This document shows, one piece after another, positions 6,383-14,000 of a DNA stretch of 14,000 nt (positions are counted from its first letter, which is position 1; each line of letters starts with the position of its first letter). The translations under genes and the position numbers were made by a program. Origin of the DNA: Owenia fusiformis (Eukaryota; Annelida; Polychaeta; Sabellida; Oweniidae); NCBI GenBank assembly GCA_903813345.2, contig CAIIXF020000417.1:1-14000 (forward strand), given 5' to 3'. Below the pieces are notes generated by a model. It saw only the letters and a list, made by a program, of their open reading frames with translations, ran no database searches and had not been told where the DNA came from.

Positions 6383-7668
6383 ATGATCATAATGCCTGAA
6401 AATAACATGATTGGTACATGGCTTCAATTGCCATTTGCCTCTTTATTTGAAGATGACTTTATAGATGCTGCTCCATATAGATCATCTCTTTCCATTTTTT
6501 CCGATAAACTTTTTAATCCTATACATCTTCTTCCTGCTGAGGAATATGACTCAAGGTTCTCTGAATTCACAGAAACCTTTATTGGCAAATGTAATTATCA
6601 TGAAACACATGAACTTAAGAACAAAATAGGATCGTCTTTAAATACAGAGCTTTCAATTCTTAATCTCAACTCCAGAAGTATCTTAGCTAATCAGTGGAAA
6701 CTGGATAACTTATTAGCTACTACTGGGGTAAATTTTTCTATAATTGCTCTATCTGAAACTTGGCTTAATGCATCAAATCAAACCAGTTTAACTTACCTTA
6801 CTACTCATCAGAATTTAATTCTAGAATAGATAAAAGAGGGGGTGGTGTCTGTATAAATGTTAACAACTCCTTGCAGTATATTACACGCAATGACCTTAGG
6901 GTTGATAATCTAGAATGTGAACCAGTCGCTATTGAATTAATCAGTCAAAACTCAAAAAATATCATTATTACTGTCATATATAAGCCACCTGGTGTTGATA
7001 TGTTACAATTTAATAGTGACTTGGGTGATTATATGAATAAAATAGCAAGTGAGGGTAATTTATCTTACATCATGGGTGACTTCAACATTGATTTACTTAA
7101 GGTTGAATCTAATGAACCCACACATGATTTTCTGAACCAGTTTTATTCATTCAATCATGTCCCACTAATATATAGGCCAACAGGAATTACTGACAAGACT
7201 ACAACTCTTATAGATAATATTTTTACTAATGTCCCTAATATTGATGGAAGTGGTATCATCATGGAGGACATTTCTGATCACTTTCCAATTTATTCTATTT
7301 CACATTATGATACTACCAAATCTAAAAAAACATTAAGCAGTTATCGTACTTTCAATGACTCTAATAAGCAATCATTTCTTGAGAAACTCTCAAATGTCGA
7401 CTGGACCCCTTGCTATAAAAGTCAAGATGTAAACATAGCATTTAATATCTTCATTAACTTGTTAATGGAACAATATGATTCTTCATTTCCACTCAAATCC
7501 AAATTTATCAAGGTTAATCATGATCCTAATAGGCCCTGGTTGACTTCTGGCATCTTAACTTCTGCCAAAACTAAAAATAAGCTATATACCAAATATTTGA
7601 AAAATCCCTGTTGTAAAACAGGAAAAGCTTACAAGTCAAGTCCTTCAACCATAAACTTAAGCACATAA
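6383..7668 (+). pseudogene. LINE ORF2, endonuclease part, one frameshift
   Basis: The ATG at 6383 (or the in-frame ATG at 6392, MPENNMIG) opens a linker containing FNPIHLLPAEEYD and CNYHETHELKN, followed by the endonuclease N-terminus ELSILNLNSRS and FSIIALSETWLN. Near 6797 the frame shifts from 2 to 1. The continuation from 6802 reads YYSSEFNSRIDKRGGGVCINV and then runs open to the stop at 7668, through VIYKPPG, MGDFNIDLL, IDNIFTN and ISDHFPIYS. The Asn, Glu, GDFN and SDH positions of the endonuclease active site are all present. This enzyme nicks target DNA to prime reverse transcription. With the RT core lost, the copy cannot transpose on its own. Confidence 0.85.
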
Positions 7669-8109
7669 TTAAATACTCAAAACGTACATATTATCAAAAT
7701 AAGTTTGCCGAAGTAAGTGGTAACATTAAAAAGTCTTGGTCTATCATTAATGAACTACTTGGAAAAAAAACAAAAGAGCTGCATTGCCATCTAAATTCAC
7801 TATAAATGGAAAGGAAATAACAGATCATGAAATCATTTCTAATGGATTTAATAATTTTTTGCCAATATTGGTGACACCAATCTTCTTGATAGTGATTATG
7901 ATTTAAATGAACTTATGACTAGAACTAATGCAAACTTGAATTCAATAGATGACTGGATAAAAGCAAACAAACTTTCACTTAATATTGGCAAAACCAATGC
8001 TATTCTATTTGGCAAATTATTGGGATATTACCATAAATTATGTAGAAGTAAAACATGTGACAGTAGGCACAACATTAGCAGAAAACATCAGGTAAACTCC
8101 TTATTTTAG
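7638..8109 (+). pseudogene. LINE ORF2, pre-RT linker fused to post-YADD remnant
   Basis: Frame 3 from 7638 reads KSFNHKLKHIIKYSKRTYY and NIKKSWSIINELLGKK. After an A8 run (7763-7770) frame 2 continues with RAALPSKF and TINGKEITDHEIISNG. After a T6 run (7855-7860) frame 1 reads ANIG, then jumps to DTNLLDSDYD and, from 7915, a 64-codon end with SIDDWIKANKLSLNIGKTNA. In intact relatives roughly 200 or more residues, including the catalytic (Y/F)ADD, lie between ANIG and DTN. Sequence after GKLLGYYHK does not follow the family and ends at 8109, so a second truncation is likely there. Confidence 0.8.
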
Positions 8110-9173
8110 AACCATTCCAAGGAATTCTGATCCGAGTCAGAATTGCACAAAAATTGAAATGTTAAATTTTGTCTGATAGAAAACTGAAATGGCTTTGATC
8201 CCCTCCCCACCCTTCTAGATTTATTTAGTTTTCTAGTCTTATCCACCTCGAAAATGAACCTTAGATGCCTCCCGCGGGACTTATGTCACGAGACTGGCTA
8301 TTACCATCATACGAACGATCGTTTTTAAACTGGAAGGTCAAGCGGAACAACAACACTAACAACAAGATCCTATACATACAACAACACCAACAACAAGTGA
8401 AACAACAATTAATGCAAACAATTATAAAGGTTATGTCAACAAAGACGTACATTATAAATCAGGTGTGAAATCGTCAGCAACTATGAACAATGCTACTAAA
8501 GTGCTACTTTAGAAACGGAGGAAACGTAATTTGTAAGTCTTTAACTTAAAACTGATTTATTTCTTTTTGCTAGTGGTCTCTTTGTTTTATTTTCTATTCA
8601 TGAAAAATTAATGAGAGTGTTTCGACCCTTCCCATTAGCGGTTTATGTCGCAAGAAGTACTGTTGCTTAACCTTTCTAATAATCATGTGGTTACATCTGT
8701 AGTTTATAATGTGACGTTTTAAATCGATATTTTAGTGTCCAAATATTGAATAGGCTTCTGAACACTAGCCTATTATTACTGCAATGAGCTTGACAATTGC
8801 CTCATACAATAATATAGGATTTAAAAAACTATTCGTATAAATACATGAATTTTATACGTCTCTGTTCAAACGTATAAATGTTGTACATGTTACAAACACA
8901 AGTAGGAAATGTATTGACCAAGGCCGCACATATATGATATGCTTTTATCTCATATTTCCAGGGCATGGTAATAACATAGGTCAAGAAGGATGACATACAT
9001 TAGAACAATCCACTGAGTCCAAATGACATCACGACAAGATCCAATGAGTGACAATGAGTGTCAAGATGTCATTTACTGGGGATTTAATTGGACTTTGTGA
9101 GATTTGATATATATTTTTTGGGCTATAAGACGCCATAATATACTGATATATGTGCTAAAGTTACATGATTGTT
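8110..9173. other. Non-coding stretch with minor repeats
   Basis: No gene is supported. Visible items are an imperfect inverted repeat AATTCTGA/TCAGAATT near 8133-8154, an AAC/ACA-rich tract at about 8346-8410, the palindrome AACGATCGTT at about 8313, and a 10-bp inverted pair AAATGACATC (9021-9030) and GATGTCATTT (9065-9074) around a duplicated caatgagtg. Confidence 0.5.
8346..8410. repeat. AAC/ACA-rich simple-sequence tract
   Basis: The stretch is built of aacaac, acaacaacac and caacaacaag blocks with interruptions. Short ORFs seen on both strands here are products of this low complexity (Gln/Asn/Thr-rich or Cys/Leu/Val-rich translations) and are not genes. Confidence 0.7.
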
Positions 9174-9203
9174 TTATGTCACCGTGTAGAGATGGTGACA
9201 TAA
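9174..9203. repeat. Perfect 10-bp inverted repeat
   Basis: TTATGTCACC (9174-9183) and GGTGACATAA (9194-9203) are exact reverse complements with a 10-nt loop. The word ttatgtcac also begins the 29-bp arms of the fold-back element at 5264, which suggests a shared terminal motif between otherwise different elements. Confidence 0.8.
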
Positions 9204-9550
9204 TGAAGTTTGTTAAAATGTATACGTATATTTAAACTTCCTCTTGGTAATGCAGTACAGCATCAACGTTAAAGAGCACGAAGCGCTATCCATATTGCTT
9301 TTGGTGAAAAAGTCATTTACAAAAATAACAATAGAGTTCCTTACTTGGGACCTAAGTAACCCGACCCAATCAAGAACAGTATAACAATAGCCTATAGTAC
9401 AATAGGCGCTACATGCTTCTGTGACAATATAACCATTTACTAATAGTTAAATCAACATTTCGCTATCACTTCATCTTTTCCGCCCCTTATACCCTAACTT
9501 CGGGTCTTTGTAGTTTTTCAGTGATTTTTTCAATGGATTTTCTTGTTTTC
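9204..9550. other. Non-coding stretch, nothing recognised
   Basis: No ORF, RNA gene or clear repeat is visible apart from ordinary AT-rich sequence. It leads directly into the first unit of the ~345-bp tandem repeat. Confidence 0.5.
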
Positions 9551-9725
9551 AGCCATTTTAGTTAACATTAATTTGTCCATCTGACTCAAAAAACACTTTT
9601 CCCTCAACAATAGTGGCACGTTTTAAAACCTCTGTCGATAGGATTCCTGTTTTTAAGTTATTTCTGTCCAACATCAATACAGAAAACTCCCCTATGACTC
9701 CGAGTTCAAATGCTCGCCTATTTAC

Positions 9726-9742
9726 AAAATGGCCGCCATTTT
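9726..9742. promoter_or_regulatory. YY1-like palindrome in repeat unit 1
   Basis: AAAATGGCCGCCATTTT is an 8+1+8 palindrome carrying the core GCCGCCAT of the known YY1 site on both strands. The same 17 bases are conserved at 10065-10081 in unit 2, while the flanks differ. Binding is inferred. Confidence 0.5.
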
Positions 9743-10064
9743 TGTCTCGCAAAATTCACGTTTGACCCATTTCCTAGCTTTACAAATAATTTTAGGTGTC
9801 CTGCATTGTAAAAATCCATTTAAATGTAAAGAGTAGTTGTATGAAATGATTTAGATACAAAAATCAGCAAAGAATTATATCCATTTTTTTTTATTTTCAG
9901 CCATTTTAGTTAACATTTATTTGTCCATCTGTCTCGCGAAATCCACTTTTGGACCATTTGTGTTAAAACCTCTGTCGATAGGATTCCCGTTTTGTGTTAT
10001 TTTTGTTCAACATCAATACAAAAAACTCCCTTATGACTCCTGGTTCAAAAGCTTGCCTATTTTC

Positions 10065-10081
10065 AAAATGGCCGCCATTTT
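10065..10081. promoter_or_regulatory. YY1-like palindrome in repeat unit 2
   Basis: Identical to the 17-bp palindrome of unit 1. The dispersed copy near 4587 has lost it (aagatgcatgccatttt), with its CpG gone. Confidence 0.5.
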
Positions 10082-10350
10082 TGTTTCGCGAAATTCACTT
10101 TTGGCCCATTTCCTAGCTTTACAAATTATTTCAGGTGTCCTGCATTGTAAAAAGCCATGTCACTGTAAAGAGAAGTTGTATGAAATAATTTTTTAAACCA
10201 TAATTCGGCAAAAAATCATATCGTTTTTTTTTTATTTTCAGCCATTTTAGTTAACATTGATTTGTCCATCTGTCTCTGAGTCAGTCCAAGATATTGGCAA
10301 GTTTAAAAACCAATGTCTGTCAACACTTGGCTCTTTTTAAATCCTCTGCT

Positions 10351-10582
10351 CTGCGTGAAATATGGGATTCCAACTCTTGACACGTCTAGAAACTGGTCTT
10401 TACACGCCGGGTTTCTAGACGTGCCAATTATTTACACCTCTTGGCACGCGATGAATTCAACTCTTTACACCTCTTTGCACTTCTTGGCACACGCAGTGCA
10501 AAGACGTGTAAAGACCATGTCAAAAAGTCTTTACACGCCCTGTGACAATTAATGGACTCTCTTGACACGCTCTTGGCACACT
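10351..10582 (+). mobile_element. Palindromic array element, copy B
   Basis: This segment consists largely of an 11-12-bp word, CTCTTGRCACG and close variants (tctttacac, tcttggcac, tctttgcac), in direct and inverted orientation. Two perfect hairpins are present: CACGTCTAGAAAC (10381-10393) with GTTTCTAGACGTG (10411-10423), and CGTGTAAAGAC (10505-10515) with GTCTTTACACG (10527-10537). It aligns end to end with the reverse complement of 1935-2126. The two copies share constant blocks (ctgcgtgaaa, cacgccgggt, cgcgatgaa, gcaaagacgtg) but differ in the variable centre of the repeated word. It lies just beyond the cut-off third unit of the ~345-bp repeat. There is no convincing ORF. It may be the end of a DNA transposon with many transposase sites, or a non-autonomous derivative. 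Confidence 0.75.
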
Positions 10583-10799
10583 GAACAACATAATTATGTG
10601 TAAACAACTAACCTAATTACCAAAAGCAATACATACAGTATTTTAACGATTGCAAGTATTTTCTCTGATACTTTTAATTGATATATTTTTTAATCATTCT
10701 TTCGCAGACTGTTTGGAACAAGTACATGTAGCAAATATTAAACAGACTATTTTGTATGTACGCTGACACATTGACTTATTTAAACATTTTGGCAATTTC
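10583..10799. other. AT-rich non-coding flank of array B
   Basis: Nothing beyond AT-rich sequence is visible. The far end of the element that carries array B could lie here, but no inverted match to ctgcgtgaaa is found. Confidence 0.4.
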
Positions 10800-10985
10800 A
10801 TGCCGCCTTTTGAAAATATAAATCAGTTACAGGCAATGCTTATCGACGCATTGATCCTAAGTGAAGGAAATACATATCATGATAAGAAAAAGAAAGGCGT
10901 TTCAAGGATAAAACGTGCAATAAACTTTGAAAACACTGATACATCAGGCCTATTTATACATTTATTTTGTATTAGTTTAATATAA
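10800..10985 (+). CDS. Small ORF of unknown function, weak
   Basis: This ATG-to-stop ORF is 61 codons long. It starts MPPFENINQLQAML, has a very basic middle (HDKKKKGVSRIKRA) and ends in a short hydrophobic stretch (GLFIHLFCISLI). I do not recognise it. The length is within what chance allows in AT-rich DNA and no promoter, splice sites or poly(A) signal support it. The first 40 residues look more protein-like than most shadows here, so it could be a decayed exon. Confidence 0.15.
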   Translation: MPPFENINQLQAMLIDALILSEGNTYHDKKKKGVSRIKRAINFENTDTSGLFIHLFCISLI

Positions 10986-11945
10986 AGATAACCTTACTTT
11001 TCGATGAGTATTTGGATTCCGGAGTAATTTGTTTCAAGTTAAGTCAATACAAATTATCGCCGACTTAACTTGTGACCATACATATGATAAATGAGGGGCA
11101 TTTTAATACACAATTGGGCAAAACAAGCATATTCAATCGAATGTACCATTCTCTCTGCTGTTCTTTCCCAGCCTATCCATAAACAGACAGGTACAAGTTT
11201 CCATAGTTTTCGCAACATCTAATTCTATGATCAATTGTTAGACACAGCAAATATACTAATTAATTGTCTGATTGTGATTCGGGAACGTAGGGTTTTTACA
11301 TAAACAGGATACTTGGCTGTACATAGCCTGAGAACACTGGATTGACCCCCCCCCCAATCGACGCCTAGGCGCTGCTTATGTTTTAATAAGAAACATTCCC
11401 TTGTAAAGAATTATCGGGATATGAATTGATACAAGGTCAAGTATTCTGCCCCTTTTGTGTGATAAAATATGTATTTAATTGGTGCTTTAACTTTTTGAAC
11501 AAAGAAATGAAATAATCGTACTGAATGTCTCAACATAAATCAGTGATGTTTAATTATGGTAATAAATGACACTATTATGTCAGTCTACGCACTTCATGGA
11601 CATGGACGGGGGAGGGGTGAGTTACCCATTCTAAAATGGTTAAATTTTGTATTAAAGAGTAATCAATAGGTCGTGAACTCCGATTGATAACCAACTGTAG
11701 CATACTGCTTAATTTGTTTGACTATTGATATTAAAAAGGAGTGAATTCATGATATTGATAGAGGTACATTGTATTGGTATTAATATAATAATGATATTGG
11801 GGACCATAAACCACTTTGTTTCGCAAGTAGCTTTAGGATCGCGGTTTTATCTTCACATGTTGCCCTTTGTGCAATTCGAAAATGAAATATTTTAATCTAT
11901 AATTTATATATCATTTGCAAAATAAATGTAATTAAGAGACATGGG
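10986..11945. other. Long non-coding stretch
   Basis: No gene is supported on either strand. A C10 run lies at 11346-11355 and a G-rich tract (gacgggggaggggtg) at about 11606-11620. The rest is ordinary AT-rich sequence. Confidence 0.5.
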
Positions 11946-11961
11946 GGAGGGGGGGGGGGGG
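11946..11961. repeat. G-rich homopolymer (G13)
   Basis: An uninterrupted G13 run (11949-11961), preceded by gggggaa-like G5A, can slip during replication and can form G-quadruplex structure. It resembles the G13 run at 12397-12409. Confidence 0.9.
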
Positions 11962-12454
11962 TTAACGGCCAGAATTTGGAATGAATTTGGGAATTTCAAG
12001 GATTGATTCACTTAATGTTGTTCACTGGAGTCGATACACACACCTGCATAACAATCGGAGACAAAACTGACTTAATCTGATATGATAACAAAAGATTAAT
12101 AACTTAGTCTATGTTTTTGTTTTTATAATTGCGGAAGTGTACCAAAACCACCTTGATTACAGAAGATATCGTCTAGGCTTTAGATTTAATGAATAGATTT
12201 TTTGCCCTAGTCTCATTTAATAAAACAGGCTATTTGCGTATTTAATTGATATTTGTGACAAAATATTTCAGTTAGACTCAAAATGAAACGAACTTCTCCA
12301 TTATAGCCCCCCTTGCAACTGTCCCGAGTCTGCATCTGTTTTTCATGCTTCCGATCCACCTTTGGGATAGAGAGAATAGATGTAGATTTGTAATTTGGGG
12401 GGGGGGGGGTGGCATTAAATGTGTTCTCATACAAACTAAAATAAACCCCAAAAA
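11962..12454. other. Non-coding stretch with a second G13 run
   Basis: The only notable feature is the G13 run at 12397-12409, followed by tggcatt. The proline-rich translation it gives on the minus strand (PPPPP) is not evidence of a gene. Confidence 0.5.
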
Positions 12455-12676
12455 GCCATATCGAATGTCCAAACACAAGACCAATGCCATGTCAAACATC
12501 CAAATATAGAACCAATGCCATACCCCCGGGTACCAAATATCCAGAATATAAGACCAAGGCCATTCGAAATATCGAATGCCCCGAGAAGAAGGCAGATCTT
12601 TGAGTAAAATGATCATAAAACAACCTCAAATGAAGGATATGTGTAACAACTAGACCAATGCCCCGGGACCAATGCC
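12455..12676. repeat. Degenerate 31-bp tandem repeat with GACCAATGCC word
   Basis: Units starting gccat at 12455, 12486, 12517 and 12559 have the form gccat-rtcaaa-atcca-aatata-agaccaat. Spacing is 31, 31 and 42 bp; the last interval has an 11-bp insertion with acccccgggtacc. The word gaccaatgcc or a one-base variant occurs at 12479, about 12509, 12552, 12653 and 12667. Five overlapping minus-strand ORFs between 12213 and 12940 are translations of this repeat in different frames and do not support a gene. Confidence 0.75.
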
Positions 12677-13423
12677 GTACCACAATTGAGGGGTAACATA
12701 TTTTCCACACCGATTCTTATACCTGAAAATGGAAAAATCTGTCTTAAAATGTGGGTCCATTGGCTTGACATACCAAATGTAAAAAAGGTACCCCACCTGA
12801 GCCGAGTTTGAACCCCCGGGGTGAATGGTGAACACACGGGGCAAGGAATTCTTCGATTTTGATTCAAGTAATTTTTTTATAAAATTCATACTCATGTTAA
12901 TAGCGGACGCCTTGGCCAAATAATCTTTCAAATCATGCACTTTCCAAGTGATTTTTTAACAAAATTGTGATAATATATGAACCCCTTGGAATTATTCAAA
13001 GACGGACCCCCGCCAGCCCATCCCCCATTCTTACCTATGCTAAACACTAAGATAAACATATAGAATGGTATCTTACACTTTTTTCTAAATGTAGATATCC
13101 AAAAAACATATCTTTTTGGTTTATCAACACATACCGCTCACAATATAACAAGTATACAGATTGTAACATAGATAAGCGAATTGGGGAAAATTACAATCCC
13201 TTTGATCAAATTATTATAAGATTTAATCTCCAGCTGAGGTGCAATCAAAATGTTGATACACATAATTAGCAGTCAGAAAGATGCTCTTACCATTGTAGTT
13301 TTCAATATTCCCTTTTAGTGTGGGAGCAAAAGTCCAAATAAGAGGTTCCGTTTCCTTTTTAGAGGCGAGCTAAGCGACATATGTTTTAATGAACTAGAAG
13401 TGATACTGATCAAGAAAAATGAT
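12677..13423. other. Non-coding stretch, partly GC-rich
   Basis: No gene is supported. There is a GC-richer part at 12780-12845 (ccgagtttgaacccccggggtg) and a C-rich patch at about 13003-13025. The two frames open together on the minus strand at 12650-12867 may reflect low stop density in this patch. Confidence 0.45.
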
Positions 13424-13770
13424 GTTGGCAATTCTGAATCCGCGACGGCGTTGCTATGGTAACCACGTAAATATGCCACGCCCACTTTTAGGGGCTCTTT
13501 TCAGTGTATGGCCCCTATCTCTGTCATTATTGCTCGGATTTAGATGAAATTCACACCAAATGGAAGGTAATGGATAATGCAATCAGGAAATATTAAGTTG
13601 GCAATTCTGAATCCGATATGGCGTTGCTATGGTAACAAAGTAAATATCCCACACCCACTTTTAGGGGCTCTTTTCAGTGTTTGGTCCCTATCTTCGTCAA
13701 TATTGCTCAGATTTAGGTGAAATTTGTACCAAATGAAAGGTAATGGAAAGAGCAATGAAACAGTTTATAA
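13424..13770. repeat. 173-bp tandem dimer
   Basis: Unit 1 starts gttggcaattctgaatcc at 13424 and unit 2 starts with the same 18 bases at 13597. Shared blocks are ggcgttgctatggtaac, cacttttaggggctctttt, cagtgt-tgg-ccctatct, attgctc-gattta and ccaaatg-aaggtaatgga. Identity is roughly 85 percent by eye. Each unit keeps a short palindromic centre, and unit 2 has lost several CpGs of unit 1. The pair is probably a small tandem array or two copies of a dispersed element. It is not coding. Confidence 0.9.
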
Positions 13771-13800
13771 AATATGCAAATAAGATGACTTGCATATTAA

Positions 13801-13814
13801 TTATGACGTCATAA
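13801..13814. promoter_or_regulatory. 14-bp palindrome centred on a full CRE
   Basis: TTATGACGTCATAA is a perfect palindrome containing TGACGTCA, the CREB/ATF site. It is preceded by tatgcaaat, which contains an octamer-factor word and forms an inverted pair with ttgcata about 17 bp on. No gene start is visible nearby, so the role is unknown. Confidence 0.5.
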
Positions 13815-14000
13815 CTGTTTGTTCTTGCATATTTTATTTTATTCATAATGTATAAATCTGGGAAATTATTGTCTTTAAAATGGTCAGTAATGCTTTTAAG
13901 TAGTTAATAAGTTTATTCCTTTTCGTTGAGTTTATTAGTTTATTTCATTCATACATGTATGGTCATAAACAATTGAAAAAATGTAATGAAAATATCCAAT
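13815..14000. other. AT-rich window end
   Basis: Nothing recognisable is visible before the end of the window. Confidence 0.5.

Larger units (their letters stand above)
6383..8109 (+). mobile_element. Non-LTR retrotransposon (CR1/Jockey group) with deleted RT core
   Basis: This is an ORF2 copy in broken frames. The order is N-terminal linker, apurinic-type endonuclease (LNLNSRS, SETWL, GDFNIDL, SDHFPI), the basic linker before RT (KHIIKYSKRTYYQNKF, then WSIINELLGK), TINGKEI, NGFNNFF, and then directly DTNLLDSDYDLNELM...LSLNIGKTNAILFG. The last block normally follows the YADD active site, so the RT fingers and palm have been lost in an internal deletion at about 7869-7873. The frames run 2, 1, 3, 2, 1. 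The N-terminal linker and EN wording resemble CR1/L2/Crack-type elements, but the clade is not certain. Neither the 5' nor the 3' terminus can be defined, and no ORF1 is adjacent. Confidence 0.85.
9551..10275. repeat. ~345-bp tandem repeat, two full units and a third cut short
   Basis: Units begin with agccattttagttaacatt at 9551, 9899 and 10240, giving periods of 348 and 341 bp. Shared blocks are ttgtccatctg, aacctctgtcgataggatt, atgactcc, aaaatggccgccatttt, catttcctagctttac, ggtgtcctgcattgtaaa and a T-rich run ending ttttcag. The second unit lacks ccctcaacaatagtggcacg. A sub-repeat (tcgcgaaat-ccacttttgg) occurs twice near the second unit. The third unit stops after about 35 bp, shortly before palindromic array B. 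A truncated dispersed copy sits at 4462-4608. ORFs seen across the units are translations of repeat sequence. Confidence 0.92.

Noticed and set aside
5984-6399. Two overlapping plus-strand ORFs upstream of the LINE
   Set aside because: They cover the hairpin and AT-rich flank, have no recognisable domain and differ in frame from the LINE ORF.
9921-10552. ORFs across the ~345-bp repeat and array B
   Set aside because: They are translations of repeat units; the frame is not conserved between tandem units.
12213-12940. Five overlapping minus-strand ORFs suggesting a gene
   Set aside because: They lie over the 31-bp degenerate repeat and a G13 run, use several frames, and show repeat-derived words such as MALVLY and PPPPP.

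Overview
The window looks like a gene-poor, AT-rich stretch of an invertebrate animal nuclear genome. A bivalve or other lophotrochozoan is my best guess. The reasons are the diverged CR1/Jockey-type LINE, a tRNA-headed SINE-like piece, an LTR-retrotransposon start with a tRNA-Pro-type primer site, many fold-back (MITE-like) hairpins, and several unrelated tandem repeats with G/C homopolymers. Nothing suggests a prokaryote: there are no closely packed long ORFs or Shine-Dalgarno-led starts. The taxon is inferred, not shown.

Layout. 1-382: a 31-bp minisatellite of about 12 units. About 590-735 (-): a tRNA-derived SINE-like head. 794-1016: a fold-back element with 24-bp terminal inverted repeats and a nearly perfect 29-bp central hairpin. 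1163-1183: a C21 run. 1935-2126: palindromic array A, which cuts off a gag fragment (2117-2398, -). That fragment is preceded on its own strand by a tRNA-Pro-type primer binding site (2482-2499) and presumed LTR sequence with ~20-bp tandem repeats. 4462-4608: a dispersed copy of the ~345-bp repeat found again at 9551-10275. 4609-5076 (+): an open 155-codon stretch that resembles the IMPACT/UPF0029 domain and is the most gene-like item here. 5264-5715: a nested cluster of inverted repeats. 6027-6119: a hairpin plus CRE, E-box and CCAAT words. 6383-8109 (+): a LINE ORF2 copy with endonuclease motifs present and the reverse-transcriptase core deleted. 9551-10275: tandem ~345-bp repeats with a YY1-like palindrome. 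10351-10582: palindromic array B, homologous to A but in the opposite orientation. 10800-10985: a weak small ORF. 11946-12676: homopolymers and a degenerate 31-bp repeat. 13424-13770: a 173-bp tandem dimer, followed by a 14-bp palindrome centred on a full CRE.

No intact multi-exon host gene can be supported. The window reads as layered insertions: palindromic array A into a gag gene, IMPACT-like sequence starting at the edge of a dispersed repeat, and hairpin elements nested in one another. The items most worth following up are the paired palindromic arrays A and B, with short words spaced about one helical turn apart, and the uninterrupted IMPACT-like ORF.
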